Positions 22,060 through 36,200 of a stretch of 64,000 nucleotides of DNA are shown one piece after another. Origin of the DNA: Morella rubra (Eukaryota; Streptophyta; Magnoliopsida; Fagales; Myricaceae). How positions within the stretch are numbered: the first letter of the stretch is position 1; every line of letters starts with the position of its first letter. Under the pieces are notes generated by a model, which was not told the DNA's origin, searched no databases, and saw nothing but the letters and a program-made list of their open reading frames with translations. Location: assembly GCA_003952965.2 (NCBI GenBank), contig CM025854.1, positions 19,948,111 through 20,012,110 on the forward strand, read 5' to 3'. Both the position numbers and the translations under genes were made by a program.

Positions 22060-25000
22060 ATGTTGAAGCCGCAGCTAATTATTCACCGGTCCCACTCCTG
22101 CAGCCAAACCCCCTTGCTATTGCCCAAGCCATTCATCCAAGGAAATGCCAGTTCCAGCTTGCTTCCAATCTCAAGGCAGTCATTCCATTACAAGAAAAAC
22201 CTGAAAAATGTTCGGGTTGGCTTCATGCCGGGCAACATTAGAGCCGACGTAACAACCCCTACTGAGAAGGCCACCGCTGTTAAAGCCGTCGTGACCGTCC
22301 AACTTACTGTGGGGGGCTTCCTCTCAAACCTTGGGATAGACCGAGGGCTGGATGATATAACAGACTTACTTGGTAAAACTCTCCTTTTGGAGCTTGTTAG
22401 CGCCGAGCTTGATCCCAGTAAGTATTGATTCAACAAAACTATACAACATGGATTTAACTATCATCGACTACATGACATTCGGAGAACGTAGCTGTGGTTT
22501 TTCCCCTCCATTCGATGCATAATATTTGGTTTTGCGCTAATATAATTCGCTGATGTAAATTAGCTGGCCTGTTTGATACATGTTTTGATTTACTCATTTT
22601 GCTCCTCTTTCTTTCCTGCTTGAATGAGTTGTTGATTAATCCAGCTTTCAAAATCTCTAACTATCTTTTTTCGTATTAATTATTCTTGTAATCTTTTTGT
22701 TTTCCACAACTTCGTATTGTGTGCGAAGATTATGCCTGCAGCAGTCTGGGGCGAAGCCAAGGGGGCTGGAGAATTTTTTTAATGTAACCCTTATTTTTCC
22801 AATTTTTTTATATGAATATACCAGTTATAAGCCAAGAAGATTTGGTGCTTCTGGTGAGAATTATGGGGAAATTAATTTTCTGCTCGTTTTGAAAAAAGGA
22901 GCGGAAAAAGCAAAAATCTTTAATTACGCAAATATGCGATCAAATAAATTACTTTAATGAGAACTTAAAGGATCTTTTTAACTAAACAAAAGAGCTGGAA
23001 AAATCGGATTTTTCTTAGGGTTTGCGGTGAGTTAGATTTAGTAACATTTGGCTTTAATTTAAGAACTTGTGTTTATCATACATAAAATTCCTTTTTGTCC
23101 TAGCAATTAGACTTTAGATGGGTAATTAAGTGTAATATTTTCAAATAATAAATCTAATCATACATATAATTCATAATAATTAATTCAAGTCTGAAAAATT
23201 GCTTGTTCTTAAGTTTTCTACTTAAAATACTATTATCCCAAATCAACCTCAAAACATCTCCACCCAAAGAATCGAATTTTTTTTTTAATGGTTTATAGTC
23301 TCTCTGCGTTTGTATATCTCTGTCAATTTTTGTCTTAATTTACACGAAAGCGTGAGAGCTAAAGGGTATCTGAATGTCTGTCTGTGTGCGGAAGAGATAT
23401 TGATCGAGCCAATTAACGTAGCGGGTCCATCAGACTTGTGGATTTTCAAATCCCATCTACCTAGACCTTAAACTGAGAGATTACCGTACCTAACAGGCTA
23501 GCACGTGGTTACAGTGGCGGAAAGGACTATGGTCCCGATTAGATAGGTTGTCCGGTGGTCCGGAGAACAGAAATTCGGACGGCTGTGTTTATGTTGCAAT
23601 AAAGGAGAGAGCGACTAACTGGTCCTTCAAAGGGCGTCCCGACGAGGGTAAATTAGGAAAGGGAATCCGAACACCACCACAGGAACTATATGTTGATATA
23701 TTTAAAGCTGATTATCCTAAATTTGAACGATATTTAATATATATTCCTTTGAACAAGTGCTTCTATCATACTTGTCTATTCTGCAGAGACGGGATTAGAG
23801 AAGGACACAATCAAAGGTTACGCACACAGGACGAGCCGCGACGACGAGGAAGTGAAATTTGAGTCGAGTTTTGAAGTTCCAGCAGATTTCGGAGAGGTTG
23901 GGGCCGTTTTTGTGGAGAATGAGCACCGCAAGGAGATACATCTGAAGGAGATTGTCCTTGATGGTTTCCCAAATGGCCCCGTTAATGTCAGCTGCAACTC
24001 ATGGGTTCATTCCAAGTTCGACAATCCTCAGAAAAGAGTCTTCTTCACTAACAAGGTCAGCCAACTCCTTAAAGAATATACTCTTAAACCTGCACGTGTT
24101 TATACAAATCTATATACTTGAACAAATCCATTAATTAAACAGTACTTATAAAGCATATACTTAAAACTAATCTACATGAATCTTGACACATTATGCATGC
24201 ACAATTGACTTGTTGGGGGCAGATGCTGCTGCTGCACATGCTTATAGAAAGCCTATATTAATCTTTAGAGATGTTATACATATATATGGATATGTAAATG
24301 TGTGTGCTGCTCAAGAAAACTATCATTTGTGAGGATAAAAAAAAGATGAAAACGATGTTGAAGCTGACGCTCATATATATATTAACAAAAAGACAGGGAC
24401 ATTTTATATTTTTGCCTTCTGTGAAATATGGCCACATGATCATGGTGGGTAGTCTTGGTTTTTCAAGATCAAGCTAATTATAATGGTCCTAATTAGGCTT
24501 AAGTATACTTAACCCAACAGTAATTAAATCCCTACGCAAGGTTGACACACAAAACGTCTATATATCCAGTATTTACACAAATACCCCCTCAAATATATGT
24601 AGGAAAGTTATGGTCATTATAAACGTTTTCTTTTCGGCTTTCGCTAAAGCACATGTCGCAATCAAATCAATTTTTCTGGGTCATGAAAAGAAAACAAAAC
24701 GCATGGGAGCCAATAATTCGTACGTTGTAAAAGACTTTTCGGGCGTGCATAACTGGTCCTTGGGGGGACTGGGGATCGCCGGTCAAGCGTCATCTCATCT
24801 TTGTTGTTATTGACAGATTCATTGAACGGACCGAGCTCCTCTGCAATACCTAGGGTATTGCACGGGGAGCAATTCCTCCAATCCAGACCGTTGCTTCAAA
24901 ATATAGGGTCAAGATTCTTCCACGTCATCGATCTGCGTCAAAACTTAAAAAAATGAAAAGTCACCTAACGGACAAGCAGACAGCGACACCCTTCACTTTT

Positions 25001-28000
25001 TTCTTGTTTTTTTAGGAGCTTTCTTCTTTGTTTCTACAGAGATTCATAGTCATCAACCAAGAACAGATATGATCCCGCTTTATCGTGGGTTTGCTCCTGA
25101 GGACTTCGATTTCATGAGCACTTTGGTTCGTGATTTTGGAGATTAGAATTTTTTGGACTACCGGTGTTCGAGTTGCTTCTTTTGAACGTGAAGTTTGTGC
25201 GAACAGGGATCTGAGATCTCGGGTAGATCTAATTCCTTCTGATTTGTTCGTGACCGGATTGATTTCTATGGCAGTATAATTCTTTTCCAACCCGGAGAAT
25301 CTGTTTTCTTCCTCCCAAAAGTATGATTTCTTCTATTTCTGTCAAGCTTAGTGATTTTGTAGTGGAGATTTTTCGATCTCATGAGTTAAGCCGTCAAAAA
25401 GATTTTTGAGGTTATTCTGAATTCAAATTCTTGGATAAGTGCCCTCATCTCAACTTTTTGGCCACTAGTTGGGATTTTCCCACTGTATAGAGAGCATCAC
25501 AGTAGGTGCAAATCTCGATTTTTCTCGATTTTGTCTGCTTTTTAGGCTCTTCGAGTAGCAGCCACAGCTACTTAGAAGAAAAAAAGGCTTGAAAAAAAGA
25601 AGAAAAAGATTGGGTAGGAGATGGGCGCAAAGCTGCGAAGGCTTGAAGGAGGATTCTTTCTTGGACCTTGGTTGCAGGAAAGTGAAGAAGGCCAGAAAAG
25701 AAGATGACGATGAAAGCATGAACAGCCGCTGTTAGTCTGTCCGTTAGTGATCCTTTCATTTTTTTTTACATTAATCCTGAGTTTGACACGGATTAATGAC
25801 GTGGAAGGATCTTGACCCTATATTTTGAAACAACGGTCTGGATTGGAGGAATTGCCCCCGTGCAATACCCTAGGTATTGCAGAGGAGCTCGGTCCCATTG
25901 AAATTATGAATGAGTACGAAGATTCGCATAGCTAGATGCGACAATCCCAGTCAATTTTTTCCTTATTAATTTTTGAAAATTCCCACATTAAAGTGGTCCT
26001 CGTTAACCCAAGTGTTGGAAAATTAATAATAACCCTAAAAAAAATTTAAATCATGATTCCATCACCTTTTAAAACCATCCACATAAGACAGAGCGTCGGA
26101 TAGATACATAACATGCAGTTGCATTGTGTGAATATCAGTCTTCATCACTTTTTTGTACCTTTTTTTTTCTGTCTCAACTAAAGGCTAATTTATTTTAAGA
26201 AACAAAATAATATCTCACCGCGTGGCATGCTTATAGTTATCTAAATACAATGGCAGTGCAATGAAATCGTAAGGGGTTTACTGACATTTTTTTTGCCTTT
26301 TGGAGCAGTCGTACTTGCCATCACAGACACCAAATGGGCTGAGGAGGCTAAGAGATGAAGAGCTTGCGATCTTGCGAGGCAATGGAGAAGGGCAACGTAA
26401 GAGCTTTGAGAGGGTGTACGATTATGATGTCTACAACGATCTTGGGAACCCTGATAGTAATCCTGAGCTTAAAAGACCAGTGCTTGGAGGCAAAGAGCAT
26501 CCTTATCCTAGACGTTGCCGAACTGGACGCCCTCGCTGTAAAAAAGGTGACAAATTAGTATGGATTAATCGCACACATTTTTTATTATATATATTTCATT
26601 TTTGGAAAGTATAACAAAAAATAGAATGAGAAACATTCTTAGAAAAAAAAAAAAAATATATATTTTGAACACCCTCTTAACTATATATCACTTATTTCCT
26701 AATTTACATCCTACTATCAAACTTGATTGATTGCAACCGAAAATATGTTCATAGTGTATGTTAAAATATCATCCTTAAATTTAATTAAAAACTGGGTCTT
26801 ATCTAAATGGTTAGATTTTACATGGTCCCAATTTTAGTAAAGACAAAACTTCTGTAAATATATATGTTGGATAGGACAACACTTACTAACGCCATCTAAG
26901 CAATCGTCATCTTGAGTCAATCACAGCAATTTGGGATGTTCATGTCATAAAGAGTCTTATTCAATAAAACATAGTAGGCAATACTGAATTTGGATTTTTT
27001 TTTTGAAGAATTAAACTATGAATTAATGGATTCAACTAATTACATGGTAACAATGTCAAAAATGCAAAATATCTCTTTTGTCTTATTCTTGTAATTGTCA
27101 TTCATCAGCTAGAGACTTTCAACAATTTCTCTTTTCGTAATATTTCCTTAATTTCCTGAAAGACATAGACGAATGTCCAATCAGCTTCCATGCATTACGA
27201 AAAAATTACGAAAAAGATTTCCGAAAACGAAAAAAATTTGGCACATGATATTAATAAAAAGATTAAGAAAAAACAATAAGATGACTGCAAGTGTAGCTCT
27301 TCATGATTCATTGCTTAATTACCCTATGAACAATTCCTTTGTGCATAGATCCATTGTCGGAGGAAAGGAGCAGCAGCGTCTATGTTCCACGGGATGAAAG
27401 CTTCTCTGAAATAAAGCAGTTAACATTCTCAGCGAAGGCTGTGTACTCAGTTTTGCATGCATTGGTACCCTCCCTGGAGACGGCAATCATCGATACTGAT
27501 CTGGGATTCCCATACTTCACCGCCATAGACTCGCTTTTCGACGAGGGGGTTACCTTGCCTCCCCTTAAACAAGAGAAACTGAAAAATATCCTGCCCAGGC
27601 TGCTCAAGGCTATCACCGACACAGGAGAGAATATTTTGCGGTTTGAGACCCCAGAAACAATGGATAGTAAGAAAACAAAGAACAGCTAGCAGTAGTGTTT
27701 GGTCTCTGTGACTCTAATTACTATGACTTTTTGTCTAAATGGTAGTTTTTTGCACATGCAGGAGACAAGTTCTTTTGGTTTAGGGATGAGGAATTCGCTA
27801 GGCAGACTCTTGCTGGTCTAAACCCCTATAGCATAAAGTTGTTAACGGTATGAGTTCTTATGCCCTTTCTTTTTGGTTTTTGGTTAGTACATATATATAT
27901 GTCTAGAAGAAGTTGTGTTCCTAATTTTCTATCCAGGTAGTATGTGATGTCCCAAACTTCTCGGAATCGTAAATTTAATGAAATAAATTAGTATGAGAAC

Positions 28001-29847
28001 AAAACAAAACGCATCAATTTTCTCTAAGCAAAGGTCCTGGCATAATCGCATTGCAATAGATATTGTAGCGCTTGCGGCTTCTTCTTCGCTAAAATTTACT
28101 TGTACGTGGGCAAATCATACAGGAATGGCCGCTAAAGAGTAAACTCGACCCAAAGATCTACGGCCCTCCAGAATCAGCAATCACAACCGAAATGATTGAA
28201 CGAGAAATAAAAGGCTTCACGAGTACCGTCGAGGAGGTAATTTCTTAATTTGAAGCTGGGTCAACTTCGGGACCCCTAGACCTAATTATGATCATTTTCG
28301 ACTCACACATATTTCCATTGCGTGCAATCATGATATACGAGCAGGCTATAGCTCAGAAGAAGTTGTTCATCCTAGATTACCATGATATATTCTTGCCATA
28401 TGTGAGCAAAGTAAGAGAAATCAAAGGCACAACTTTGTATGGATCGCGGACGCTGTTCTTCCTAAACCCAGATGGCACGTTAAGGCCGTTGGCCATCGAG
28501 CTGACTCGGCCCCCAATGGACGGGAAGCCGCAATGGAAAGATGTTTTCACACCAAGTTGGAATGCTACAGGCGTCTGGCTTTGGAGACTTGCAAAAGCTC
28601 ATGTGCTTGCCCATGACTCTGGTTATCACCAACTTGTTAGTCACTGGTATGGGTTCCGCTAACCAAATTTTGTTTGGTCATTTTATTTTATTTTATTTTT
28701 TGTCTAGATTACCGGATTTCTTCGTCCCTTTGCAGGCTAAGAACTCATTGCGCTACAGAACCTTATATAATTGCGACAAATAGGCAACTCAGCGGGATCC
28801 ACCCAATCTACAGACTATTGCACCCACATTTCCGGTACACTATGGAGATTAATGCTCTTGCTCGAGAAGCACTTATCAATGCCGGAGGGATCATTGAGAC
28901 TTCATTCTCACCTGGAAAATATTCAATAGAGCTTAGCTCCGTGGCCTATGACCAGCTGTGGCAGTTCAATTGGAAGCACTGCCAGCTGACTTAATTAACA
29001 GGTGATTATTTCATAACCAGCCTTTCGTAAAGGATTCCAGCATATATAGCTAGATTGACTAACTTCTTGAGGCTCTGCTACTTGTCAGGGGACTGGCTGT
29101 TGAGGATTCCACAGCTCCACATGGCCTGAAGCTCACAATTGAGGACTTCCCCTTTGCCAATGATGGTCTCATCCTTTGGGACGCATTAAAGAATGGGTTA
29201 GTGACTATGTCAACCACTATTACCCTGAGCCGAGCCTCATAGAGTCTGATCATGAGCTACAAGAATGGTGGAAAGAAATCCGAACAGTAGGCCACGCCGA
29301 CAAAAAGGATGAACCATGGTGGCCAGTCCTCAAAACCCCAAAAGACCTCATAGAAATCATCACAACTATGGTATGGGTGACATCTGGCCACCATGCAGCC
29401 GTGAATTTTGGACAATACACTTATGCAGGTTATTTCCCTAACCGGCCTACAATTGCTAGAACTAATATGCCCACCGAAGAACCTTCTGAAGAATTTTGGG
29501 CAAACTTCTTGAAAAAGCCCGAAGGTGCACTCTTACAATGCTTCCCTTCACAAATTCAAGCAACAAGAGTGATGGCTGTCTTGGACATACTATCAAATCA
29601 CTCCCCAGATGAGGAGTATCTTGGAGAAAAAATAGAGCCAGTGTGGGCTGAGAATCCAATTATAAAGGCGGCCTTTGAAAAGTTCAATGGGAGGTTGATG
29701 GAACTTGAAGGAACTGTTGACGAGAGAAATGCAAACAGGGATTTGAAGAACAGAAACGGAGCTGGGATCGTGCCGTATGAGCTTTTGAAGCCATTTTCCC
29801 CACCCGGAGTGACTGGAAAGGGAGTTCCTTATAGCATTTCCATTTGA
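22060..29847 (+). CDS. Type-2 13-lipoxygenase, chloroplast (LOX-a), nine exons, two frame breaks
   Basis: Adds O2 to linolenic/linoleic acid at C13 in plastids, feeding jasmonate and leaf-volatile synthesis. Exons: 22060-22417, 23787-24055, 26309-26546, 27349-27666, 27762-27847, 28123-28236, 28345-28646, 28736-29001, 29089-29847. The N-terminus ([14 protein letters not shown]...) is Ser/basic-rich like a transit peptide; a PLAT/LH2 domain spans exons 1-2; the lipoxygenase domain follows. Iron ligands are visible in HQLVSHW (exon 7/8), in [11 protein letters not shown] (His and Asn) and at the C-terminal Ile of SISI. As written the frame breaks twice: near 28972 (one G short, TAA soon after) and near 29185 (one A short). 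Coding length is 2710 nt, two short of 904 codons. This is either a recent pseudogene or sequence error. LOX2-like by motif recall; no symbol assigned. Confidence 0.88.
22418..23786 (+). other. LOX-a intron 1
   Basis: A 1.37 kb intron with donor gtaagt at 22418 and acceptor ctgcag at 23786. It is AT-rich and shows no recognisable element or gene. Open frames such as 22697-22957 carry no motif. Confidence 0.8.
24828..25895. mobile_element. Inverted-repeat DNA transposon in LOX-a intron 2
   Basis: Long terminal inverted repeats of about 100-118 bp, nearly identical, begin GGACCGAGCTCCTCTGCAAT and end with its complement. Each contains the small palindrome GCAATACCTAGGGTATTGC. Flanking repeats CATTGAAC (24820-24827) and CATTGAAA (25896-25903) give an 8-bp duplication with one mismatch, which suits hAT; the long TIRs suit Mutator-like elements, so the superfamily is open. 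The interior has no recognised transposase. The element sits wholly inside intron 2, between the exons ending 24055 and starting 26309. Confidence 0.8.
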
Positions 29848-30776
29848 AATTGAAATGCATATCGTAACGTAGAAAATTGGAAATAATAATAATTAGATAG
29901 ATCTGCTGGAAATTCCAGGATTGATTGAACGGAAGTCCTTTTTTTTTTCCCTTCTTTTTGATTGCGAAGAAAAAAAAATGCAAAAATTCTTAATCGGGAC
30001 AATTTAATACCATGCATCCCATCAGACACGATATCAGATCGATAACAATTGCTGAACAACCTCAAATTAATTCACAGCCATGCAAACTGTTACTCATGTT
30101 TTAGTGTTGACAAAATTTCGTACCAAATTTAAATTAAATTGAGTTATAATTTCTTATTAAATAAGTTTGAGTTTAAGTTTTCAAGAAGGTAAACATGATC
30201 TTCTCAAATTTTGATGAGATTGCATCTGGATAAGGATAAGTATTTGCAATCTGATGAGATTGCATTTGATAAGGATAAAGAGATCAATATTATCTTTTTG
30301 AGTCTTAATGATACTGTATCTCTTGAAGTTTTTTTAATACTATTGATAATTGGAATCTAGAATGTAGAGGCATTTTCCTATCTCTTTGTTGCTTGAGAGA
30401 AAAATATCTTTAGAGTTCTGAAGGAGTTTGACTGTAGGAGTTCCGGTGTTGAAGAACGAGATTGTTCGCAAAGAGTACCAATTAAGAAGAACTTTAGCGA
30501 GCTAAGGGTTAACCGCATTGAGTGAGTCTATGTTAGAGTACTTGAATCATTACATCAGGCTAGTTAGAGTCAAGCAATAGGATTGCCCATATTTGAATCA
30601 TCGTTTGTAAGATTTCACTCTTTAGTAAATTTCAGGTGGTGCAGATTGGCCGTAGTGATGTTTTAATAGTTTTTCAGTTTTGTCAACAAAATCTCGTCCA
30701 TTTGTTAGTTATTAAAGTTTATTTAATTTTCTGCTACTTATTTTATTAATTAAATTAGTATTTGTTCGGATCTAGA
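29848..30776. other. Intergenic DNA after LOX-a, possible LTR remnant
   Basis: No gene is seen. The piece from about 30100 to 30776 has the look of an LTR (TTGACAAAATTTCGTACC..., later TTTTGTCAACAAAATCTCG), but no clear target duplication or paired LTR was found. A short inverted match (TTGACAAAATTTCG and the complementary TGTCAACAAAATCTCG region) may mark its limits. Confidence 0.3.
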
Positions 30777-33291
30777 CTTGTAGATTTTGAACTCATAGAG
30801 TTTTTAATTGGAATTATACATCTTATTCACCCATCTAGTTTTAATTGGAATTATACACCTTATTCACCCATCTAAGTGTTGTTTGGACATCTAAACCGGG
30901 TTTTTTCAAAGACAATATTAATTAATCGACATGCATGACATTGATGAGTAAAACACTTTCTGATATTTTTTGTGGAAAAAAACTTCTCGTCTTTCTTTTT
31001 ATCTTTTGATGGAGTACTAGTCTTCATGGAGACATGATAATACAAGTCATGTCATACTGAACAAGGACTTTCAAGCTCTTCACTGAGCATTTATAATCTG
31101 TGAAGTAATCGGAATAATTGCAAGCTGGGACAGAGAATGAACTGCTTCCACTAAAAATGCTGAAATATCAGAGCATTACGTTATATCATGATCAGAAATG
31201 TCCAAGTACTACTGACGAAGATATCTTTCTAAACGTGGCCGTGGGTCACGACTCACAATTACTACTGTTTGTGGAAATGGACTAATGAGGCGGGTAGCCC
31301 TCACATGCATGTGATCATACAACCCATTATTACTAACTAAGACAAATTCTTTCAGGAAAACTGCGAAAAGTACTAAAGCTGTCTGAAAAAGGGGTGGGTG
31401 AAATTCCTGCTCTACGAACGTACGCTTCCCCTGATTTTTGATCGTCCTCTGAGGCTATATTTCCGACGTTTGAGGTGTGGTCGATAGTCTACAAAAGCTG
31501 TACCTGCCAATATTTTGTTGGATCTACATCTCTCAGTACGGATGATATTCTTGACCCTCAAAAACAGAAGGTGATATTCTTACCCAAATGCTGGCTACTC
31601 TAACGAACATCGAGTACTACTTGTAATGCTTGATTAAACACGGTTCATTTAGCACTAGAATTTCATTACATTTAGTCTAAATATAAAAGTCATATATATA
31701 TGCCTGTCATAAGATGGTCAAATTGCGATATATGTGCTACATAACCTATTTTTTATCTATTTCAATTATAGAATTTTACTAAAGGGGAACATTAATGCAT
31801 TTTTGTAGTTTAAAGTTAATTGTGATGAAATTCTTAATTCAAATAGGATATTGGGTGATAGTTCTGGAATACAAGTGACATTTTTCAGAAAAAGTCTTGT
31901 ACCGGTGGTGGGGGTGTTTTCTTTTTCATTTCCAAATCTTTGGCTCCCACCCTTAATGTTTTCTTGGATCCAGGCCTTATCATTAAAGAACCAATATCTT
32001 CAACAACCAAGCCACTGATTCGATTACATAATTCTTACATATTGCATGATCTCTATGTTTTTTTTTTTTTTTCTGTACAACATTGCTTCATTGATCATAC
32101 TTGCTCATGCAGATCAGCCAAACTATCACAGTTCAGTACATTGTCGTGTAAACTATATTAATACATAACTTTTCTATTACATTAATCGATCTCCTTCACT
32201 CCATTTAGCCAGCTTTTGTGATGCATAATTTCCTTCTCTGGGCGTCCATCTCATCTCTTGTGATGGTTGATACTGTAGCATTTGTCCATCTCATCTCATC
32301 TCTTCTTTCCGTTTTGGCCTTCAGAGTCCCACTCTGATTATTCCTACAGATAGCTCCATACACCAGCTGGTTCCTTAGAAAACAACAGAATCAAAATTGA
32401 TCTTCACTGCCCCCTCCCGAGGCGGGATTCAAACTATCTCCTCCCCACTTCTTTCCTTTTCCAAGCCGCATTATGGTCTAATTAGCTTCTTGATACTTCT
32501 TTCAGCAGAACCCAAATATCAGGTTTCACACCCCCATGGACTACCTTATTTCTGGTGACCATACAAAGTTCATAATTAAAATGCACAGAGAATAAGGGTG
32601 CAGTTTTTAAGGGGGTCCAACAAAAATTTAATCCAATCAATGATTGGTCATCTCTGATATTGCATGATCTCTATGTTAAATGGTGCGAACTGCCTAGATT
32701 TTTCTTCGACAGTACTACGCAGTGTGGAAGAACAACATATACTTCAGTTTCAAAAGAGACAATTCTAATGGAAAAGACCACCATAAAATGGTAGCTCCAT
32801 TAATTTGTATTGTACTTCTAAAGTATAATTTGAAGTCAAGATTGGATCTTTTTAATTAATTACTTTCATAATTATTGTTAGAAAAATATAAACAAATTAG
32901 AAATTTAACAGCCATAGAATTTTCACAACAACCGCCTAATGTAAACTTTAACACATAATTCCATGTGGGTCGGTGCCCAGAAATCACCGAGTCATCCAAG
33001 GTTACTGTAGCAAAGACACGTTTTGTTAACTCAAACTTTAGTACCAATAATTCTGCACGTTTGGTCACATATGCAGGAAAACTATCGTACAATTAATAAT
33101 GTGGGGACCAAACAATATAAGAGGACATCACATGAATATCGTTGTCTCTCTCTTGCTCTCTGATTCTATATATACAGCAGCGATTAGGCACCACATACGT
33201 CGACCCTCAAAGTATCCTAAAGCTTAGAAAATCTGGGACTCATCCCTTCGTTATAATTCTGGTATTATCTTCTACCCGAATAAGCCCAACC
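30777..33291 (+). repeat. LOX-b upstream region, duplicated upstream of LOX-c
   Basis: From CTTGTAGATTTTGAA at 30777 this DNA matches 44266-44403 and then 50076-53766, with insertions in the latter. It contains a 37-bp tandem repeat (unit TTTTAATTGGAATTATACA..., from about 30801 and 30838) and a T-run near 32060. Apart from promoter sequence just before LOX-b it holds no recognisable gene. Confidence 0.8.
33167..33174 (+). promoter_or_regulatory. Probable TATA box of LOX-b
   Basis: TATATATA in the context GATTCTATATATACAGCAG, about 120 bp before the ATG and just after a CT-rich stretch. The matching segment is deleted in front of LOX-c. Confidence 0.6.
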
Positions 33292-36200
33292 ATGATGTTG
33301 AAGCCTCAAGTTTCCCACTCAAACACTGCCGAAACCCTCTTCCTTTTACAGAAGCCAATTCAGCTATGGAATTAATGGCAGTGCCTCGCTTCCATTCTGG
33401 TCAAAGTCTGTATTCCGGCAAAGCCACAAAAGTCTTCAACTGGCTTCCTTCTTGGCAACATAAAAGCTGTTGCCAGTACTAGTACTAGTACGGCCAAGGC
33501 TCCCGAGAAGTCCATTGGTGTTAAAGCCATTGTTATCGTGAAACCCACGGTCCGTGGATTTTTGTCAAACCTTGGGTTAGAACGAGGGCTGGATGATATA
33601 CAAGATTTGCTTGGTAAAACACTCCTCCTGGAGTTAGTTAGTGCTGAGCTTGACCCCAGTAAGTGTTCTTAATTTCAAACTAATCAATCAAGCTTGAAGT
33701 ACGTACCTAATAATGGAATTGTTACTAGATAACACAATAATTGTGCTTTTCCCCTAGCTCGTGAACGAGTTGAAAGTTCATTAATGTATACTTTTGTGGC
33801 CTGGCTTTTTATTTCCTACGTGCTTTTAATTAATTACTGCTGTTCTAAGAGTCTACGTACTTTTCTTTTTCTTCCCTTTTTCTTCGCTAAAACAAAAAAG
33901 TTTTAGCAAAGAAAAAGGGAAGAAAAAGAAAAGTAGACTTTTAGAAGGGTGTGGCTACTTAAATGTTATAACTTCAGACAAGTTACAGAGGGAATTTTGT
34001 CTGGTGTGGCTACCTAATTTTTTTGTGAAAAGCTGATTACTCGAAATTAGATCAGAAGTTTTCTTTTGAAAGTTCCAATCTAAGAAGTTTAGGGTGTTTA
34101 ATTACGTGCTTAATTAATAGGAGGGCCGCAGAGTTTTTTCTTCTTTTCTTTTTTAGGTTTAGAGGGACGTGGGGTTGCGTGAAGTCATGATCAAAATCAG
34201 CACAGATTTTCCCTTGTGAACAACGTACGTAGAAAAGTATACTTTTTCACTGCATGTTCTTCTTTGAGAACATTTGCATCATGCAATCATCAAATTAACA
34301 AAAGCATACTTTAGAAACATTTCTTATTCTTTTTTTTCATGTTCTTCTACTTCTCCTTTCTTTTCATATATACCCCATGTAAATCTAGCTTTATACCATC
34401 TAGCTAATGCAAATTATTTTTTTTTCCAGAAATTAGTAAGAAACAAAGCTTACAGATAAAATTACCCTTCGTAAAGTATAAAAAGATATATATAAATGCA
34501 CATATATAGGAAAATTAAAAGTGGAGTTAAATTTTTTTCATGTCACTCGTTAAAACTTAATCTAATTCATTTCCATCAGGTAAAAATTGATAGAGATTGG
34601 TTTGCACCCTTCAAGTATATGGAGGTCCCCATAGGACTGATTTTAATACTACTTCTATGAAATGGTCAAAATGGATTAAGAATTCTGAAGGGAGTGCAAA
34701 ATGTTTGATATTAGTAATTGGTGAGTGCAATATGAAAACATGATAGTGTGTTGAGATGTTGAAGGGTGCACAACGTATTTATCCAGAATAATATTGTTTC
34801 TATTCCATCTCACAAAGAAATAGAGAGAGAGAAAGGCCGGAGAGCATGTACTTGTGATAGTCACAAGCAACATGAAGACAGAAGACTGAGAGAGCATCTA
34901 GCATGTTATTCACTTCAAATAATGGTCCCAATTACAAGCCAAAGCGGAAGAAATGCAAGTTGTCAAGGACCATATATATATGGTCCCGTCTCCTGATCAT
35001 GACTAGACAAAAGCAGAACTGTTTAAAGCACCAATCTCGAGTCTATAGCACTACCGTTATAGGACTACATGTTCAAGATGCTTTAACCTAGAAGTAGTAT
35101 TACACAATGTTTTTCTTGTAGGATATTACTGCAATTGTTTATATCTATATATGAATTAAGATCACAAATCATATTGCATACATACACCAAAAATTATACT
35201 CGCTTGTACGGAAGTGTCTGTTTGCACATGTAAGTTTGATTCTGCATTACGTTAACAAAAAAATATTTGTAGTGAATGACGTTGGATTATCATGTTTGTG
35301 AACATCCTTTGCAAGAGACGGGATTAGAGAAGGACACAATTCAAGCATTTGCTCATAAGGCGGGCCGCCGGGATGAGGGTGTGATATACGAGACCGATTT
35401 TGAAGTTCCAATTGGTTTTGGGGAGGTTGGAGCTGTGTTGGTTGAAAATGAGCACCACAGGGAGATGTTCCTTCAGGATATAATCCTCGATGGGTTCCCT
35501 GACGGCCCCGTAAATGTGACATGTCGCTCATGGGTTCACTCGAAATTCGACAATCCTGAAAAGAGGGTATTTTTCACTACCAAGGTGAGTAGTTCAGTAG
35601 CAAATATGATATATTAATGGTGTTAACCAAACAATTGGGGCCTTACATGCTCATCTTATTGCCAAAGATGACCCACAAAACGAACACAGTTTTCATAATC
35701 AAATAGGTTGTGGTCCGCCTTGGTGTGCATTAGTATCATCCTCGTCATGCTAATTAGTCTCATCCATCATGTTTGTTCTTTCTTTAGCTAGGACAATATT
35801 AGAACTCACCCACGCATGTTGTGGCATCTAATACGTAGTACAATTTTTAATGCGAGTTCACGTGTTTGAATGGGTCAGTCGTACCTGCCACCGCAAACAC
35901 CAAGTGGGTTGAGGAGGCTAAGAGAAGAAGACCTGAAGAATTTGCGAGGTAATGGTCAAGGAGAGCGCAAGAGCTTCGAGAGGATCTACGATTATGATGT
36001 CTACAATGATATTGGAGATCCTGATCATAATCTAAAACTTCAAAGACCAGTACTTGGTGGTGAGGAGCACCCTTATCCTAGACGTTGCAGGACGGGGCGC
36101 CCGCGTTGTGTGACAGGTGATCGCCATGAGCTGTGACTTTTAATTAACTTCCCAATTTTAAGAAGGAAACATGCTTGACCAGTGTAGTCGTGAGCTCAGA

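Noticed and set aside
25465..25759. Minus-strand Phe/Ser-rich frames inside the LOX-a intron transposon
   Set aside because: They are low-complexity readings of A/G-rich DNA with no transposase motif.
30100..30776. Complete LTR retrotransposon after LOX-a
   Set aside because: There is no second LTR, primer binding site or coding region. It was kept only as a weak LTR-like remnant.
33375..33480. Alternative LOX-b start at the ATG at 33375
   Set aside because: That frame does not join the plastid LOX frame and meets a stop before exon 1 ends, so it does not rescue the gene.
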